This document shows, piece by piece, positions 36,075 through 47,840 of a DNA stretch of 64,000 bases. The position numbers and the translations under genes were made by a program. The notes under the pieces are model-generated. The model was not told where the DNA came from. It saw only the letters and a program-made list of their open reading frames with translations, and made no database searches. Each line of letters begins with the position of its first letter. The first letter of the stretch is position 1. The stretch is from Chrysopilus asiliformis (Eukaryota; Arthropoda; Insecta; Diptera; Rhagionidae). The DNA lies in NCBI GenBank assembly GCA_964034945.1, contig OZ035961.1, positions 6,368,001-6,432,000 on the forward strand, in the 5' to 3' direction.

Positions 36075-37577
36075 TTAACGTCGATCCGGGTGACTGTTGG
36101 ACAAACGTTGAGCCCCGGAGGTTCTCAGGTTTGTCTGTGAGTTTACCGGATTACATTTGGTGCATTCGGGTTTCCTGACATTTTTAGCACCACACGTATA
36201 ACAAAATACTCTGGGTGTTGGATCTGGACAGTCAAAGAAACCATGACCAAATTGGTCACAATTCCAACACTTCCACTTAATTTGATTAGCATTTTGCCGA
36301 TTATTAATCTCAGCAACTTCCTGGTTATCTAAATCAAATTCTGCACTGGGCAAATCCAATGAATGAACATTTCTTGTATTTGTATTTGATTTTGAGACAA
36401 AATATGAATCGCAAGAAAGCAGTTGACGTTCTGCACGACGGCAGATATCCTTGAAATGATCAAGATTATCAATTGGCGATGAGAAAATCATGTTAGCAAT
36501 CTGTGGTTTTATACTCTTTCTCAGAATATCCACAAGATGCCTTTCCGGAATGGGGTTTCTCATTTGAATGTGAAGATTTCGGATTTCAAAAACAAAGTCC
36601 TCAATAGACTCTCTAACCGCTTGCTTCCGGCTCATAATAACAGATAACAACTCATAATCTGTCTCCATGTGACGAAATTGATTAAGGACTGCGGATTTTA
36701 GCGACTCCCAATCTAAAATTCTGTGAGTTCTGAGGTAAGACCAATACCACGAATCTGCCCGTCCTGCTAAAAATCTATGGAAATTTTTGACTATATAATC
36801 ATTAGGCAACCTATCGCGATCACGCAAAGTTTCTAGCCTGAATACAAAATCATTTACTGATAAATTTTGAGATGTCCCGTCAAACTTCAGGGACCAACGT
36901 CTAACTGGACTACTTGGTCGATGTGGCAATTCATTTCGAAAAGATGAGGGAATTCTATACTCATTTCTATCTGGAAAATTTGGCTGCTGGTTCTGCAAAT
37001 TTAATAAAGCCTGTGACAAATACTGGACTTCTTTGGACAGTTTTGAAAGATTTAAAGCGTCGTTATTCTGGTTTGTATCAGATGTTAAAGGAATTTGCTC
37101 TTCTGGCATTTGTGAATTTTGATTTGAATGTCTCAGTGGGTTATTTCTATCTGAACTGGGAAATCCATAAAAAGGAGATTCTGTACTAAGCAATGAATTT
37201 CGAGTATCAGCCAAATTCGAAGTTGTTCGGAGATTTGTATTGTTTTGTAACATAGCAAGTTGAAGACGCAGTTGCTGAATTTCTTGGTCTTTCTCGCTAA
37301 TAATATTTATGTCTGGGTCTCGTATTGGAGTGACTGAATTTAATCTAGCTCTACGTATTACGTAATCATGGGGAGAATTATAATCTAACATATTTTCAGC
37401 AGATTGAGATAAATTATTGGGGTTATTACTATCTACAAAACGAGGCGGTGTAGCTGTCAGAGGATCTTCGAGACTATCCATATTAATTCTGGTCTGACGC
37501 TCACAGTTTCCTCTAGAATTAGGTTCAAATTCTTGATTTGAAACCTGATGCATTGAAACTGGAGTTCTAGGTAACAT
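36075..37577 (-). CDS. Ty3/gypsy Gag, copy 2 (500 aa)
   Basis: The protein has the same sequence as the copy 1 Gag: capsid-like centre, one CCHC knuckle and a second, His-less cysteine box near the end. It is intact although its pol partner is broken. The lack of divergence supports a very recent duplication of the internal region. Confidence 0.92.
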   Translation of the reverse strand: MLPRTPVSMHQVSNQEFEPNSRGNCERQTRINMDSLEDPLTATPPRFVDSNNPNNLSQSAENMLDYNSPHDYVIRRARLNSVTPIRDPDINIISEKDQEIQQLRLQLAMLQNNTNLRTTSNLADTRNSLLSTESPFYGFPSSDRNNPLRHSNQNSQMPEEQIPLTSDTNQNNDALNLSKLSKEVQYLSQALLNLQNQQPNFPDRNEYRIPSSFRNELPHRPSSPVRRWSLKFDGTSQNLSVNDFVFRLETLRDRDRLPNDYIVKNFHRFLAGRADSWYWSYLRTHRILDWESLKSAVLNQFRHMETDYELLSVIMSRKQAVRESIEDFVFEIRNLHIQMRNPIPERHLVDILRKSIKPQIANMIFSSPIDNLDHFKDICRRAERQLLSCDSYFVSKSNTNTRNVHSLDLPSAEFDLDNQEVAEINNRQNANQIKWKCWNCDQFGHGFFDCPDPTPRVFCYTCGAKNVRKPECTKCNPVNSQTNLRTSGAQRLSNSHPDRR

Positions 37578-38400
37578 TATGACAAAACGATATTAAATAA
37601 TAACATATTCAATTAAAAAAAATTAGTGAATAAGATAAATTTATATTTATATCAATAAAATGAATGAATGACGCTCTTCTGTATTTCACTCAAAAAAAAA
37701 CACAATAACAGTCGATATATTTGATTTTCAATTTGCATAAATTAACTTAGTGGGGATATTTTCCTATCCAGTGACGAAAGAACTGCAATCTTCGGAACCA
37801 AATTTAAAAAAAAAACTATTAAAATGTGTTGATTTCCGACCCTATCATATATAAATTTTGTCGTCAATAGGGTATTTGAATCGAAAACAAAACCATTTTT
37901 CGGACCACATGTGCGACTGAATTACACATTTAGTATTTCCTGAAAACTCCTTACCGTATTCGATTCAACTGCCCTATTAAATTATAAAAGAATCATATAT
38001 TCATCCAATGAAGATATATTCGATCTGCTTGCTTGACTGGACCAAAAAAAAATCCTTGGTAATTTCCAATCAAGTTATACAAATCTATTCTATTTACGAA
38101 ATATCTAGCTTCTGTAACAACTCAGAAAAGGACAGAACAAATCAGCCCTAAGCCAAATTTTGCTGTTAAACATCTTTTCCTTGATCCCACATTAACTAAA
38201 ATCTTCGCTCAAATTTTTCTTCATACTTAATCAATCAAACGCAAAAATAAACTGCAACTTAAAAAGACAAAAAAAAAAATGATCCAACTAAAAAACTATG
38301 AAAACGGACAGACTGATTTCTAAACGAAATCAATAAACTTGAAAAGACAAACTCAAAAATTGATTAAAGTTTGCCATCGTTGGGCGCCATATTTTTTTTA
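37578..38400 (-). other. 5' leader of gypsy copy 2 with primer-binding site
   Basis: Untranslated leader. The tRNA-Lys-type primer site (TGGCGCCCAACG core) is at 38372-38389 on the minus strand, 11 nt from the LTR, as in copy 1. Confidence 0.7.
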
Positions 38401-40102
38401 TGTAATGAACCAGTAATTAAATTTCTTTAACTATGTGATTTGTCCATCGATTTTCTGGCTTTCGAAATAGCTGGAATGATACCTCTTGCATAACGCACAG
38501 CTTAGCTCGTCGGTTGGGGCGGGTCGCTATTTCTACCATGAAAATCCACAAAAAAAATAATTTTATAGGTATCAATATGGGACTGGAGGGCTTGAGAAGA
38601 AGAGTTTTTAGGCAATTCACCGCTCCAAGGTAGTCCGAATAAAATTAATAAAAAAAATCAAAAGATTAAAAGAAAAAAAAATAACAAAAAAATCAAAATA
38701 ATGAGCCATTGCCCATCAGACAAAATTTCAGAAGAAAAAAAAAACTTGATAGCTGGAAGAAAAATTTGAAATTATGCGCGAGTTTAAATTCACCACCCAT
38801 TACCTCAAACACCGGGTTCGAGCCTTGATCCCTAAGCCGCCACTCGCTTAGAAATCCCCTTTTAAAAAAAATTACCAAAAAAAATCAAAAATCAACACAT
38901 TTTTAAGCACTCCGTTCCTCTCATCATTTTTTATCGCCTCTTTCCTTCAACACCGAACAGGAAAACAGAGCCTCACCTCCGTTTTAAAAGATTAGTTTAA
39001 CATTTTCAATTCTTTTTTTTTTTTGTGTTGCAAAAATATAAAACGTATTTTTTTTTTTTTTAAACGTAGACTGAAACGTATTTTTTTTTTTTATTTTATG
39101 ACAAAAAAAAAACATTTAATATATTCTTAACGTAAAATCCATATCTATCCCTACTAAATTATGACTATATAATAATTTATAAAAAAAACTCAAGACTTAG
39201 CTGGCCAGCGTATACGAAGATTTTTCTTTTAAATTTCTTCATTCCCCGCTACCATACTGTAAAAAATCTGCTTCCGCTGCTCACTGCTGCCGCTGCTCTA
39301 CCATTTTTGCTACTGCTAACCAATTTTTCTGCTGCCGCTGCTCTACTTTTCTTGCTGCCGCTATTCAATTTTTTCTGCTGTCGCTGCTCAATTTTTTTTT
39401 TCTGCTACCGCTGCTCTACAAAGATCCTGATCGGGCTCCGCAAAATTTGGTTGTTCAATAAGAAAAATCTTTTTTCTTTTTTTTTTTTTACCACATCACA
39501 CAGATCACAATGTTTTATTTATAGTCCTTTTAATTTATTTAACACAATATTCTTGTTTTGCATTTTAGTTTTTATTATATATTATACATTTTTACAAATT
39601 AATTTTAAATTTCTTTTGCATTTTCACAAAATTCGTTTCATTCATTTTTTTTTTTTTAATCGTTTTCCACCAGTACAAAAAATTCAATTCGCGTTTGCTT
39701 TAATTCACACAAAAAAAAAAAACTAAACAATTAAGAAAAAAAAAAACATAAAATTATCACGGAAAAAAAAAAAAACAATTTAAATTTTTGGAAAATTTTT
39801 CACAAAATATGAAAAATAATTTTTTTTCTTTTAACCCGTACACGATGAAAATCAAATACTTAATAATCGAGGGCAAAGACCCGACTACTATTTATAGAAA
39901 AAAAAATTTCTAGAATTTTCCGTTCGTCATTCATTTTTTTTATTAAATCAAAGGTAACTGATAAAATAATTACCTGTGGAATCAAAGTAAATTAGATTGC
40001 CAGGATATCCAAAATTTTTTTAATCGAAACATTTTTTTTTTGTAATCATTTTTTAATCGAAATATTTTTTTTTTTTGAAACTCCAGATAGTCCGACATTA
40101 CA
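38401..40102 (-). repeat. Ty3/gypsy LTR, copy 3 (outer 5' LTR)
   Basis: 1702 bp with TGTAATG/CATTACA ends, followed at 40103-40106 by the ATAT duplication. It holds the same CTGCTGCCG-type internal repeats (about 39265-39420). It would carry the promoter driving the concatemer. Confidence 0.93.
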
Positions 40103-40106
40103 ATAT

Positions 40107-41587
40107 TTAGCAGATAAAATTATATCTTCTTTTATTTTCTTTTTATTCACTAAACCAGTTTGAAATTATGATTGCTTAATACTCACTCAAATTGAAATAT
40201 GATGTATGGGAAAGTAATGTAAAATAATTCTCACTTTTATTGCGGAACACAAAAAAAGTTCCAATTCGAGTTTCAAAAATATTGATTTTTGAAAGCTTTA
40301 ATTTAGTTTCATTTAATACTTTGTTTGTTAGGGTCAAATTTTGTGATCTAATTTTGACTCAGTTCCCCTAATCTGATTGATTTGAAATTTTCCTCACATA
40401 CGTAACTCCGGTGACAATACAATATGTATATGCGCACACAAGAAAATATAAAATGGTGGTTGTCAGACGCCAATTTCTCCAAATCGAACTAGAGAAGTAC
40501 GTACCCATCGTGTGGGGTCTCAAATCTCAAATGGCGTAATGGCGACTAAAATTGATAAATCAGTAAAAAATTTTTTTTTTTAAAAACAAGCGTTCAAAAT
40601 GCATTAAAAATGACAAAATAAGTTTTACGAAGGGATTTGGCCTCAAAAATAAAAGTAAGGTAAAAGGTAATTAACAAACACAATCAACGTTTTTCTTTGC
40701 TTTTATTTTTCAGCCCAAATCCCTACGTAAACTTGTTTAAATAAAAGATTTTATTTTTTTTATATTGTAAAGATTTTATTAAGTAAGTAAACATTATTTT
40801 AATACCTAGTATTTACAGCTAATTTTTTATAATGAAATAAATACTAATAAATACTGCTCGTACAAAAATTTTGAAAATTACTAAGGGTCCGTTCGCATTT
40901 CCAATTTTTCTCTAATTTTTCTGCGAATTTTATTTAGACATTATTTTGCGAATTTAATTCTCCTACCGTAAAATAAGTGCACGTAGCAAAAGTTCGAGAA
41001 ATTTTAATTTTTTCCGGGAATTTTGTATGAAAAAAATCAAGTTGCATTCGAATGAAGTTCGCGATATTCAGAAAAAAAAAATTCCAGAAAGTTTTGAAAG
41101 TTTTTCGAAAAACCCGAAGAAATGTTCCAGAAGTTTTTTTCTATCTGCGAAATAAATTTGCAAATTTTTCAAAATTTGTATCGGATAAATTGCATTTTGC
41201 ACTTGTATTTCCGAGTAAATTCAAAAATCAGACTAAAATTCAATTTTTGAATTCATTCAATTTAATTTTTTTTGCAGGCTTTCAGCTTGTAGCAAAATTA
41301 AATGTTTCGTAAATAACAATATTACTTTTAAAAGTATAAACCAGCTTGAATTTCATTAAAAAAATTGTGCGTTAAACTTTATTTTGGAAATTTATTTCGA
41401 AAAGTCGATCCTTAATTTAAATACGTGTGAATTTTATTCTCGTACTTTGTTCTTGAGAATTGTTTCAGGAAAAAAAAAAATCTCGAGTTTTGTGTCATAA
41501 TGTGACACGGTCATGCAACATGAATTTTGTAACACAGAATTAAATTCGCGGAATAAAATGTCAGATTTAAACGGCGCCCCAAAAAAC
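40107..41587. other. AT-rich spacer with a small palindromic repeat
   Basis: No gene seen. At 40622-40732 two arms are inverted (GTTTTACGAAGGGATTTGG and CCAAATCCCTACGTAAAC), a small foldback element of about 110 bp. The rest is AT-rich; an 86-codon frame at 41052-41312 is low-complexity and unconvincing. Confidence 0.5.
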
Positions 41588-41744
41588 GCTGTCCATAAAT
41601 TACATCACATTAATTATAGATTTTTCGAAACCCTTCTCATGCCTCGTCGCATTTTTGCACATCTTTTCGTACAGAGTTTAGTACGGCCTGTATACTACCC
41701 CATATCCCCCTCCCCATAAAATGTTGCCATATTTTATGGACAGC
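41588..41744. mobile_element. Short MITE with GCTGTCCATAAA ends
   Basis: The ends GCTGTCCATAAA and TTTATGGACAGC are inverted over about 157 bp. Similar ends appear as solitary fragments near 10900, 13430, 17470 and 59155. It lies just beyond the 3' end of the protease homologue. Confidence 0.55.
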
Positions 41745-41768
41745 CTCTAAATATCCAATTTTTTTTCG

Positions 41769-44700
41769 TCAGGGCCACACATTCTCAATTATCCACTCCA
41801 TAAACGAGGATATCCTTGTAGACACTGTCGGACCCGTACATGATTGTTTTAAAGTTTCTATTCCTAGAATATACGGCACTGAAAAGTTTTTTATGTTTTG
41901 AATGAAGACTAGTGGACCTTCCAAACTTTCCTAGAATAAATGCTTTGGTTAAAAAATCGAACATATTAAAAAGAACTTTTTAAAGTACAAAGCATTCTGG
42001 ATAACTATTTTCCGTGCAAATTTGCAAATCTCCTATTGGGCCAACATTTTTGCCATTCATAATAAATGTACATTTGTCCCGCGATACAATTTTCTGTGTA
42101 ATGCTATATGTTTGTTCTCTTTTTCCATATCCGATAACAAAAGTATTATCTGAAGAGGATTCATCTTCCGGTTCAGTTTTATCTGTCCAAAGGCACGCCG
42201 GAATTATCTTAGAAATCATACTAAAAGAGAAAAAAAAATTATATAACGAAATTTGTCTTTCAAAATTTTTTGAAAATCTACTAGATTAATTTGAATTTTC
42301 TATTGAAGATATCGTTAAAGCCGCCCACAAACCATTAACCTATTTTCAAAATGGTGATCAATTTGCCATGTTGAAGTCGATGTTGAACGTCTGTGGGCAT
42401 GTTGGTGGTTGATATGTCGTGTTGAGAACATGAGATTAAAAAATTTGGAAAACATTGGATATTCGTTGGAAGAGCCTGTTGTTGGCAACCATGTTGTAGC
42501 GTCTGTAGGGAAGTTGGCAACAAGGTTATGAACATCAGTTCACCCAAAGCCCATGACACATCCGCGTAAGTGATGTTGACAACATGGTTGCCAACATTTC
42601 GTTTCGTCTGTGCCAAAAGCTGACAATCAGGTTGAGAACATTGTAGAAGACAAGGAGTGGTATTCAATAAATTGATTCAAGCGTTTGTTTCGAGTTAGAA
42701 GAAAAAGTTGTATTTACTATCTCGGTTTCTTTCTGTCATTTATTTCGGTCAAAACAGAGACAGCGAATACTTCTTGTTCTTCTAACTCGAAACAAACGCT
42801 TGAAACAAGTTACGGAATATCACTCAAGGTTTCTCGTCTGTGGGCGACTTTATAAATTAGAGCATAACAAATTCTACATACCTAACTGGATCTTTCAGTT
42901 TATAAATGGCGATATCGTTCCGATGATTTTGATAATCATATTCAGGGTGTATCAATACGTCATGAATTATTATGTCCGATTTTTCATTAAAGTCAGTGTC
43001 CTTTAGAGATAATCCACCAACGCGAGCAATACTTGTAAAATTCTGAAATATGGTATTCCTGTAAAACAATAATAATATTTTTTAAAAACAAAAACACAAG
43101 GGAGCCCGATGCGAGAACGGGGGCAAATAGAAACTTTCTGATCAGTGTGAAATCCATTTCAGGCAAAATTATGATGATGGCCGTGCATCTGTCTGTCGGC
43201 CTGTGTGTCTGTCGGTTTGTCGGTCTGTTAATCTGTCGGTCTTATAATCTGTCGGTCTTATAATCTGTCGGTCAGTCGGCCTGTCGGTCTGTCTGCCTGT
43301 CGGCCTGTCTGTCTGTCTGTCGCTCTGTCTGTGTGTCGGTCTGTCCGTTGTACTTATCATAAATAACTCGAGAACGCGTTGACCTAGCGACTTGAAATTT
43401 TTTGCAAAATATGTTTTACGAAAATCGTTGGTTTCTCCCAACTTTTGGAAAAGTAACGGTAGCTATAACGGATATTTCCCGTACAATTTTTTGAAAAAAA
43501 ATTCATTTTTTGAAAATTTCTCGAAACCGATGGACTTTTGGGAAAAAATGAATATAACAAAATTTAAAGGATATAAAATTTTCTACATTTTTTGCTTCAG
43601 CGGCTTATACATATCTCTAACGGTTCTCAACATATTTCAATAAAACAAAGTTTTTTGAAAATTTCTCGAAAATTTTTCGCTTTTGAGGAAAAATCTGTAT
43701 TACCAAATTCAAAGAAAATCAAATTTCCTGTATATTTTCTTTAAATGTTTTTACGAATCTTTAACGGTCCTTGAAATATTTGAAGAAAAAATTACTTTTT
43801 GCATATTTTTCCGAAACTATATATTGCAGAGGTGTTAGTCGCAACTGATATTTTTAATTGTTGACGTGATTTTCTTGTGATAATCTTTTTAACAAAATGG
43901 CTTTTCCATTTATTTTCGGCCAAATATTCCCGCAGACGAAAACGTTCAACGTTCAAGTGAAATATAGCTTGGATTTTGCTGTGAAGTTTCTCTACGTGTA
44001 CAATTTAAAAAATCAAAAATCCATTATGAAAAATAGATTATAATTAATTACCAATGAAGTGCACATTGTGCTGATCCAAGCAGGTACCAGTCGTCAATTA
44101 TGACTGCTCCACATTGAAATTCAATGCAATTTTCATTGACTAGCCATCCAATTTCAGCCTAAAAATTTATAATTGAAAATTTGAGTGAAATGAGTTAAAC
44201 TTTTACCATTTGTGGAAACTCGCGAACTTCATTATTCATCGATTGAACTAAAAAATTTGAAAGATGATTAAAAGAGTAAAATTTTTGCGTTTATTCAAAC
44301 AAACCGTTGGTTCCGCCGTAGTAAAAGTCTTCACATCCTTAATGGAAATTGAATCTCATTAGCAACACAATAAATTAGGAAACAAAAAATCGATTTGTAC
44401 TTCTCTGGGCGATATCCTCTGGGCCATCGATAAAGGACGCCGATCGGCTGGCTACATCCGAGATAGGTTTAAATCGGGGTCGATTAAAGTCAAATAACTT
44501 CCAGGGGCAGCAAACAATTGGATCCCGGATGGTATCCTCATCGTAGATGCAGAGGCCGGGATTCAGGTGATACTTTCCAATGGCGATTTCCGCAATTGAG
44601 CAATTCGACAGAAAAGCACAATAACCCACTTGATCACTGTAGTAAACCTGGCACAATGAATTCAAAATGTTCGCAGCGTCGGGGAAAATAATACTGAAAG

Positions 44701-44814
44701 TATCTTAAAATTTCGCCCGGTTATTAATTACCCATGAGATCAAATGAATGACGTAGGCACGTTTAAAAACTCACAGTTAATTTTCACTAATAGAACTAAA
44801 ATTTTGACTAACAT
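41769..44814 (-). CDS. Clip-domain serine protease homologue (non-catalytic), 8 exons
   Basis: A secreted clip-domain protein of about 362 aa that cannot be a protease. Exons: 44814-44771, 44693-44401, 44337-44305, 44247-44207, 44158-44052, 43058-42882, 42220-41989, 41930-41769. Junctions 2-7 are in phase with good signals. Exon 1 joins in frame only with a weak GA|GTTTTT donor (a better GTGAGT 4 nt upstream breaks the frame), so the N-terminus is uncertain. The clip cysteines are C29, C40, C46, C63, C76 and C77. The catalytic His is Gln (GSAQC, Q168), Asp is kept (RNDIAI, D221), and the Ser loop GDSGGPL is ESLEGPL, with Leu at the Ser position (L312). No IVGG-like activation site is visible. 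Non-catalytic clip homologues in insects commonly act as cofactors of prophenoloxidase activation. Intron phases match the two paralogues. Confidence 0.87.
42317..42851. mobile_element. MITE with AAAG(C/T)CGCCCACA ends, carrying a nested element
   Basis: The left end AAAGCCGCCCACA and right end TGTGGGCGACTTT are inverted. Inside, CGTCTGTGGGC-like motifs recur (about 42389, 42500, 42605). A family B foldback (42655-42825) is inserted near its right end. The whole complex lies in intron 6 of the protease homologue. Confidence 0.6.
42655..42825. mobile_element. Foldback MITE family B, nested
   Basis: It has the same arms as 16371-16542 and 45871-46041 (CGTTTGTTTCGAGTTAGAAG and inverse). The left tip is degraded (TATTCAATAAATTGATTC instead of TATTCCGTAACTTGTTTC). 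Confidence 0.82.
43102..43840. repeat. Interspersed repeat with (CTGTCGGT)n tract, in protease-homologue intron
   Basis: The segment holds a degenerate CTGTCTGTCGGT microsatellite at about 43186-43352. After it comes AACTCGAGAACGCGTTGACC, then degenerate roughly 150-bp repeats with TTTCTCGAAAC and ACGGTTCTCAACATATTTC motifs. It matches the repeat at 51290-52600 over the shared portion. Superfamily not identified. Confidence 0.6.
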
Positions 44815-45775
44815 TGTTTAATGTGTTGATAAAATACGTCAACTGAATTTCTAATGGACTAATCGCACTATACTGTATACTGAAGTGAAGTTAAAATATC
44901 TGTGATGAGATCGGTTTTTGAATTGAACACCGACCAGTGGACGGTAGGCCCGTTGGCGTAAGGTGAGAATCTTTGAGTTGACCATGAGGGAACCAGTTTT
45001 TTTTAAAGGTCTTCCACGATTGTTTTGAGGTATTTTATTGGCATGTGGTAATTTGCTATCATTACTGGCCAGTTGTCTTTCACCAGCAGACACAAATAGT
45101 TAATAGATTGATTATTTTTTCGGATGTGTGTTCCAAACGAATTTCATCTAAAAGCTTCAATTTCCCAATTCCAACCACCAAAGATTGTGAAAAAAATATC
45201 CAAGTTTTTAAAAAATTCATTGATGCGTGTGGAATCGTTGAGTGGATGTTTTGGGGAAATTTGCAAAGTCATGTTCGTCGCGGGAAAACCAGTGATTGTG
45301 GAGTTCGTTAGGTCGATTACCTAGCGATGATTTTAATTGAGCTTATGTTCAGCACGTTTGTGGTAAATTACAATTAATACACAAATTAAAAAAAAACATA
45401 TAACCTTCAATTTGATAAATGTTAGTTATAGTTACACATTTTTCTCATATCAATAAGAAAAATATGTAAATATATTAGCGATCTAGATTTAAAATTTAAA
45501 TTTTTTTTAACTATATAAAGTGCGTAATAGATGTTTAATACTTATTTCTCGAGTTTGGTACAAGTTTTATTAATTCTATTTATTTTACAGCAGATACGGC
45601 TGCTGACACTGAATTGTAAAATACATGTATTCTGCATTAAAACGTTATATTCAAATTTGGGTCAGGGAAATTCTGTAAGGGACTGTAAAATACTTCACGC
45701 TAATTTTCGGAATTTCAAACCTCTCTTCATCAAGCTTTTTCGCGGTTTTTATACGTTTTCAAAAAAAAACAAGCA
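44815..45775. other. Spacer upstream of the protease homologue
   Basis: About 26-50 nt upstream of the 44814 start, read on the minus strand, is TCAGTTGACG, an arthropod initiator-like motif that may mark transcription start. No other gene could be supported. Confidence 0.35.
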
Positions 45776-46053
45776 CAGTAAACCCTGTATAAGCAGAATT
45801 CGCACGGGGCCTGGAATATTGTCCGGCTTAGAAAGTTTTCCGGCTTATTTAGGGTCCGACTTATACAGTGGTGTGATATTCCGTAACTTGTTTCAAGCGT
45901 TTGTTTCGAGTTAGAAGAAAAAGTGGTATTTGCTATCTCGGTTTCTCTCGGTCATTTATTTCGGTCAAAACAGAGACAGCGAATACTTCTTGTTCTTCTA
46001 ACTCGAAACAAACGTTTGAAACAAGTTACGGAATATCACTCCAGGTTTTACTG
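45776..46053. mobile_element. pogo-like MITE split by a foldback element
   Basis: The left end CAGTAAACCCTGTATAAGC and right end GGTTTTACTG are inverted and resemble pogo/Tigger ends. A family B foldback at 45871-46041 interrupts it near the right end. Confidence 0.55.
45871..46041. mobile_element. Foldback MITE family B, best-preserved copy
   Basis: Ends are GTGTGATATTCCGTAACTTG and CAAGTTACGGAATATCACTC. The two arms pair over about 65 bp. It is nested in the pogo-like element. Confidence 0.87.
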
Positions 46054-47840
46054 TATATGGGTCTGGTCGTGCCTAGGCTTTTATTTCCGGTTCTGTGCGT
46101 CGGAAAGAGATGCGATAAGTTGCATTATGTTATCTGTAAAAAGCGCGGGATCTTTTGAGGATTTTCGTCCTCATCGGGTTGACGGGAAGGGGGGGAAACG
46201 AAAAAACTCGATTGAAACAGAACCGGTGAAAGATACAAGGGAACGTGATGGAGAGTTTAATCAACAAGTTCCCTCATCGACGAGGTCTCAAGGGGAGTTT
46301 TATATCTTACGTGCCCCCTCGTATGTGCCATTTCAAAGTCGAATATGGCAGTTTGATATCTGGCAGGCCCCCTCGTCTCCGCCATTTCAATTCCTAATCA
46401 GAGCATTTTTGAAACTGTTTTTTTTTGTGTGGAGTTTTGTCCCACCGTCGCACTATCGCAGGGCAAGCCCTTAAGGATCTCAAATAGGTTTGTTATGTAT
46501 GGAAATCTCGTGTAAAGTTATTCTTTATTTTGTGTTTAACCATTAAATCATTTCTGATTCATGGTTTTTACGCGACTTTTCTAGCATTGAATTCTATTGG
46601 AATTTCTCGGGTTAGAGGTCATTTAAAACTTTGACAAAATGTTATATTATTTTTGTGGATGTTTTCACATCCCAAATTCCCCCCAACAGGAAAATCGCGT
46701 TATGCGAAAATGTTACGCACAGGAAAATCGCGTTATGCGAAAACGTTACGCAAGTCATAGCTCCAAGTGCTCTAGGGTTTTTAATTTTTTGGTGTTATAC
46801 TGTTTTTTTTTTGTTAAAAATCGCCCTACGAATCAAAATTAATTTTTTGGACTTCGTGAATGCTTCTTGCAAACCGATGAAATTTATTGCAACATATTCT
46901 GATGTTTCTATAAAGTAATTTTGTGTTAAATTATTTATTTTACTTCCTTATACGTATTATTATCGATTATTGTTTTCAATAAAAAATAGTGGCGTCATCT
47001 GTTTTGATTGACATCCGCCTTTCAATGACTCCGAATTCATTTCAGTTATTTTTACGGAAGAACCTGTCTGCATAAGATACCGGATAATTCCATAAGATTG
47101 TGGATAATTTTTGCTGGTCGGTTCCGTCACGTTCTAAAGAAGTAATAGCATACCAAAGTGAATGTAGTTCAGAATTCTTTAAATGCGGTTTATCTACCGT
47201 GTGTGTTTTTTTTGTTTACCAGAGAAGTGGTTATGTATATTTTGCAAGTTTTTTGTATCTAAAAAGCACGAAAAAAATTGTTTAGTATTTTTTTTCGGTT
47301 ATAGCCATTATCTTCACATTTTCTTATAATACGATTATTAAAAATCTAAAGTTCTTTGTCGAGTTTACTAAAATTGATGATGCGTTGAAAAAAATATGCA
47401 GCAAATTAATCATTTATTCTTTGATAATTTAATATTTTACTGTGTTTTCAAGAGATTTTCAAAATACATATTAACAAACTTGGTATATTTTTTAGTCGCG
47501 AATTCAGAGATTGTTTACCCCCTTACAGCTATGGTATAGCTTTCCGAATGCAGTGGCGCACCCAAAGCCGAAAATTTTCAATTATTGTAATTTTGCATGC
47601 AGCATCCAAATACTTCTCATTTTTTGAGAGATTTTTCAACGAAAGAAGGAAAAAGGGGGTTTTCACTGTTTCATGAGCTTTTTTACTGCGAATGCGAGTG
47701 TGGATTTTTGAAAGGAAAATTTTTCCTTAATGTCTTATTTCTACAAAAGTTTAAATAGGCAAGTGTAGCTATACAGAGTCCAGTTTCAAATAGCTCGCAA
47801 ATACCACTTGAAAGACATAGATAGAGATCATTTTAAAAAA
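46054..47840. other. Spacer with a 32-bp tandem duplication
   Basis: At 46687-46751 the unit ACAGGAAAATCGCGTTATGC... (32 bp) is directly repeated with one difference. Long frames at 45923-46474 cross repeats and show no known domain. Nothing else was recognised. Confidence 0.5.

Larger units (their letters stand above)
18850..40102 (-). mobile_element. Ty3/gypsy retroelement concatemer (LTR-int-LTR-int-LTR)
   Basis: A single 21.25-kb insertion in minus orientation with three LTRs and two internal regions. It is bounded by one ATAT duplication. Each internal region holds a tRNA-Lys-type primer site, gag and a pol with the order protease, RT, RNase H, integrase, which defines Ty3/gypsy. No env-like frame follows pol. 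The two internal copies encode the same Gag and pol over the shared parts. Copy 2 is further split by the satellite array at 30497-34787. It separates two clip-protease paralogues. Confidence 0.9.

Noticed and set aside
43186..43352. CRISPR-like regular spacing in the CTGTCGGT region
   Set aside because: It is a degenerate microsatellite with no constant repeat/spacer structure, in a eukaryotic intron.
45923..46474. 183-codon plus-strand frame
   Set aside because: Its first third is translated foldback MITE sequence and the rest has no motif or splice support.
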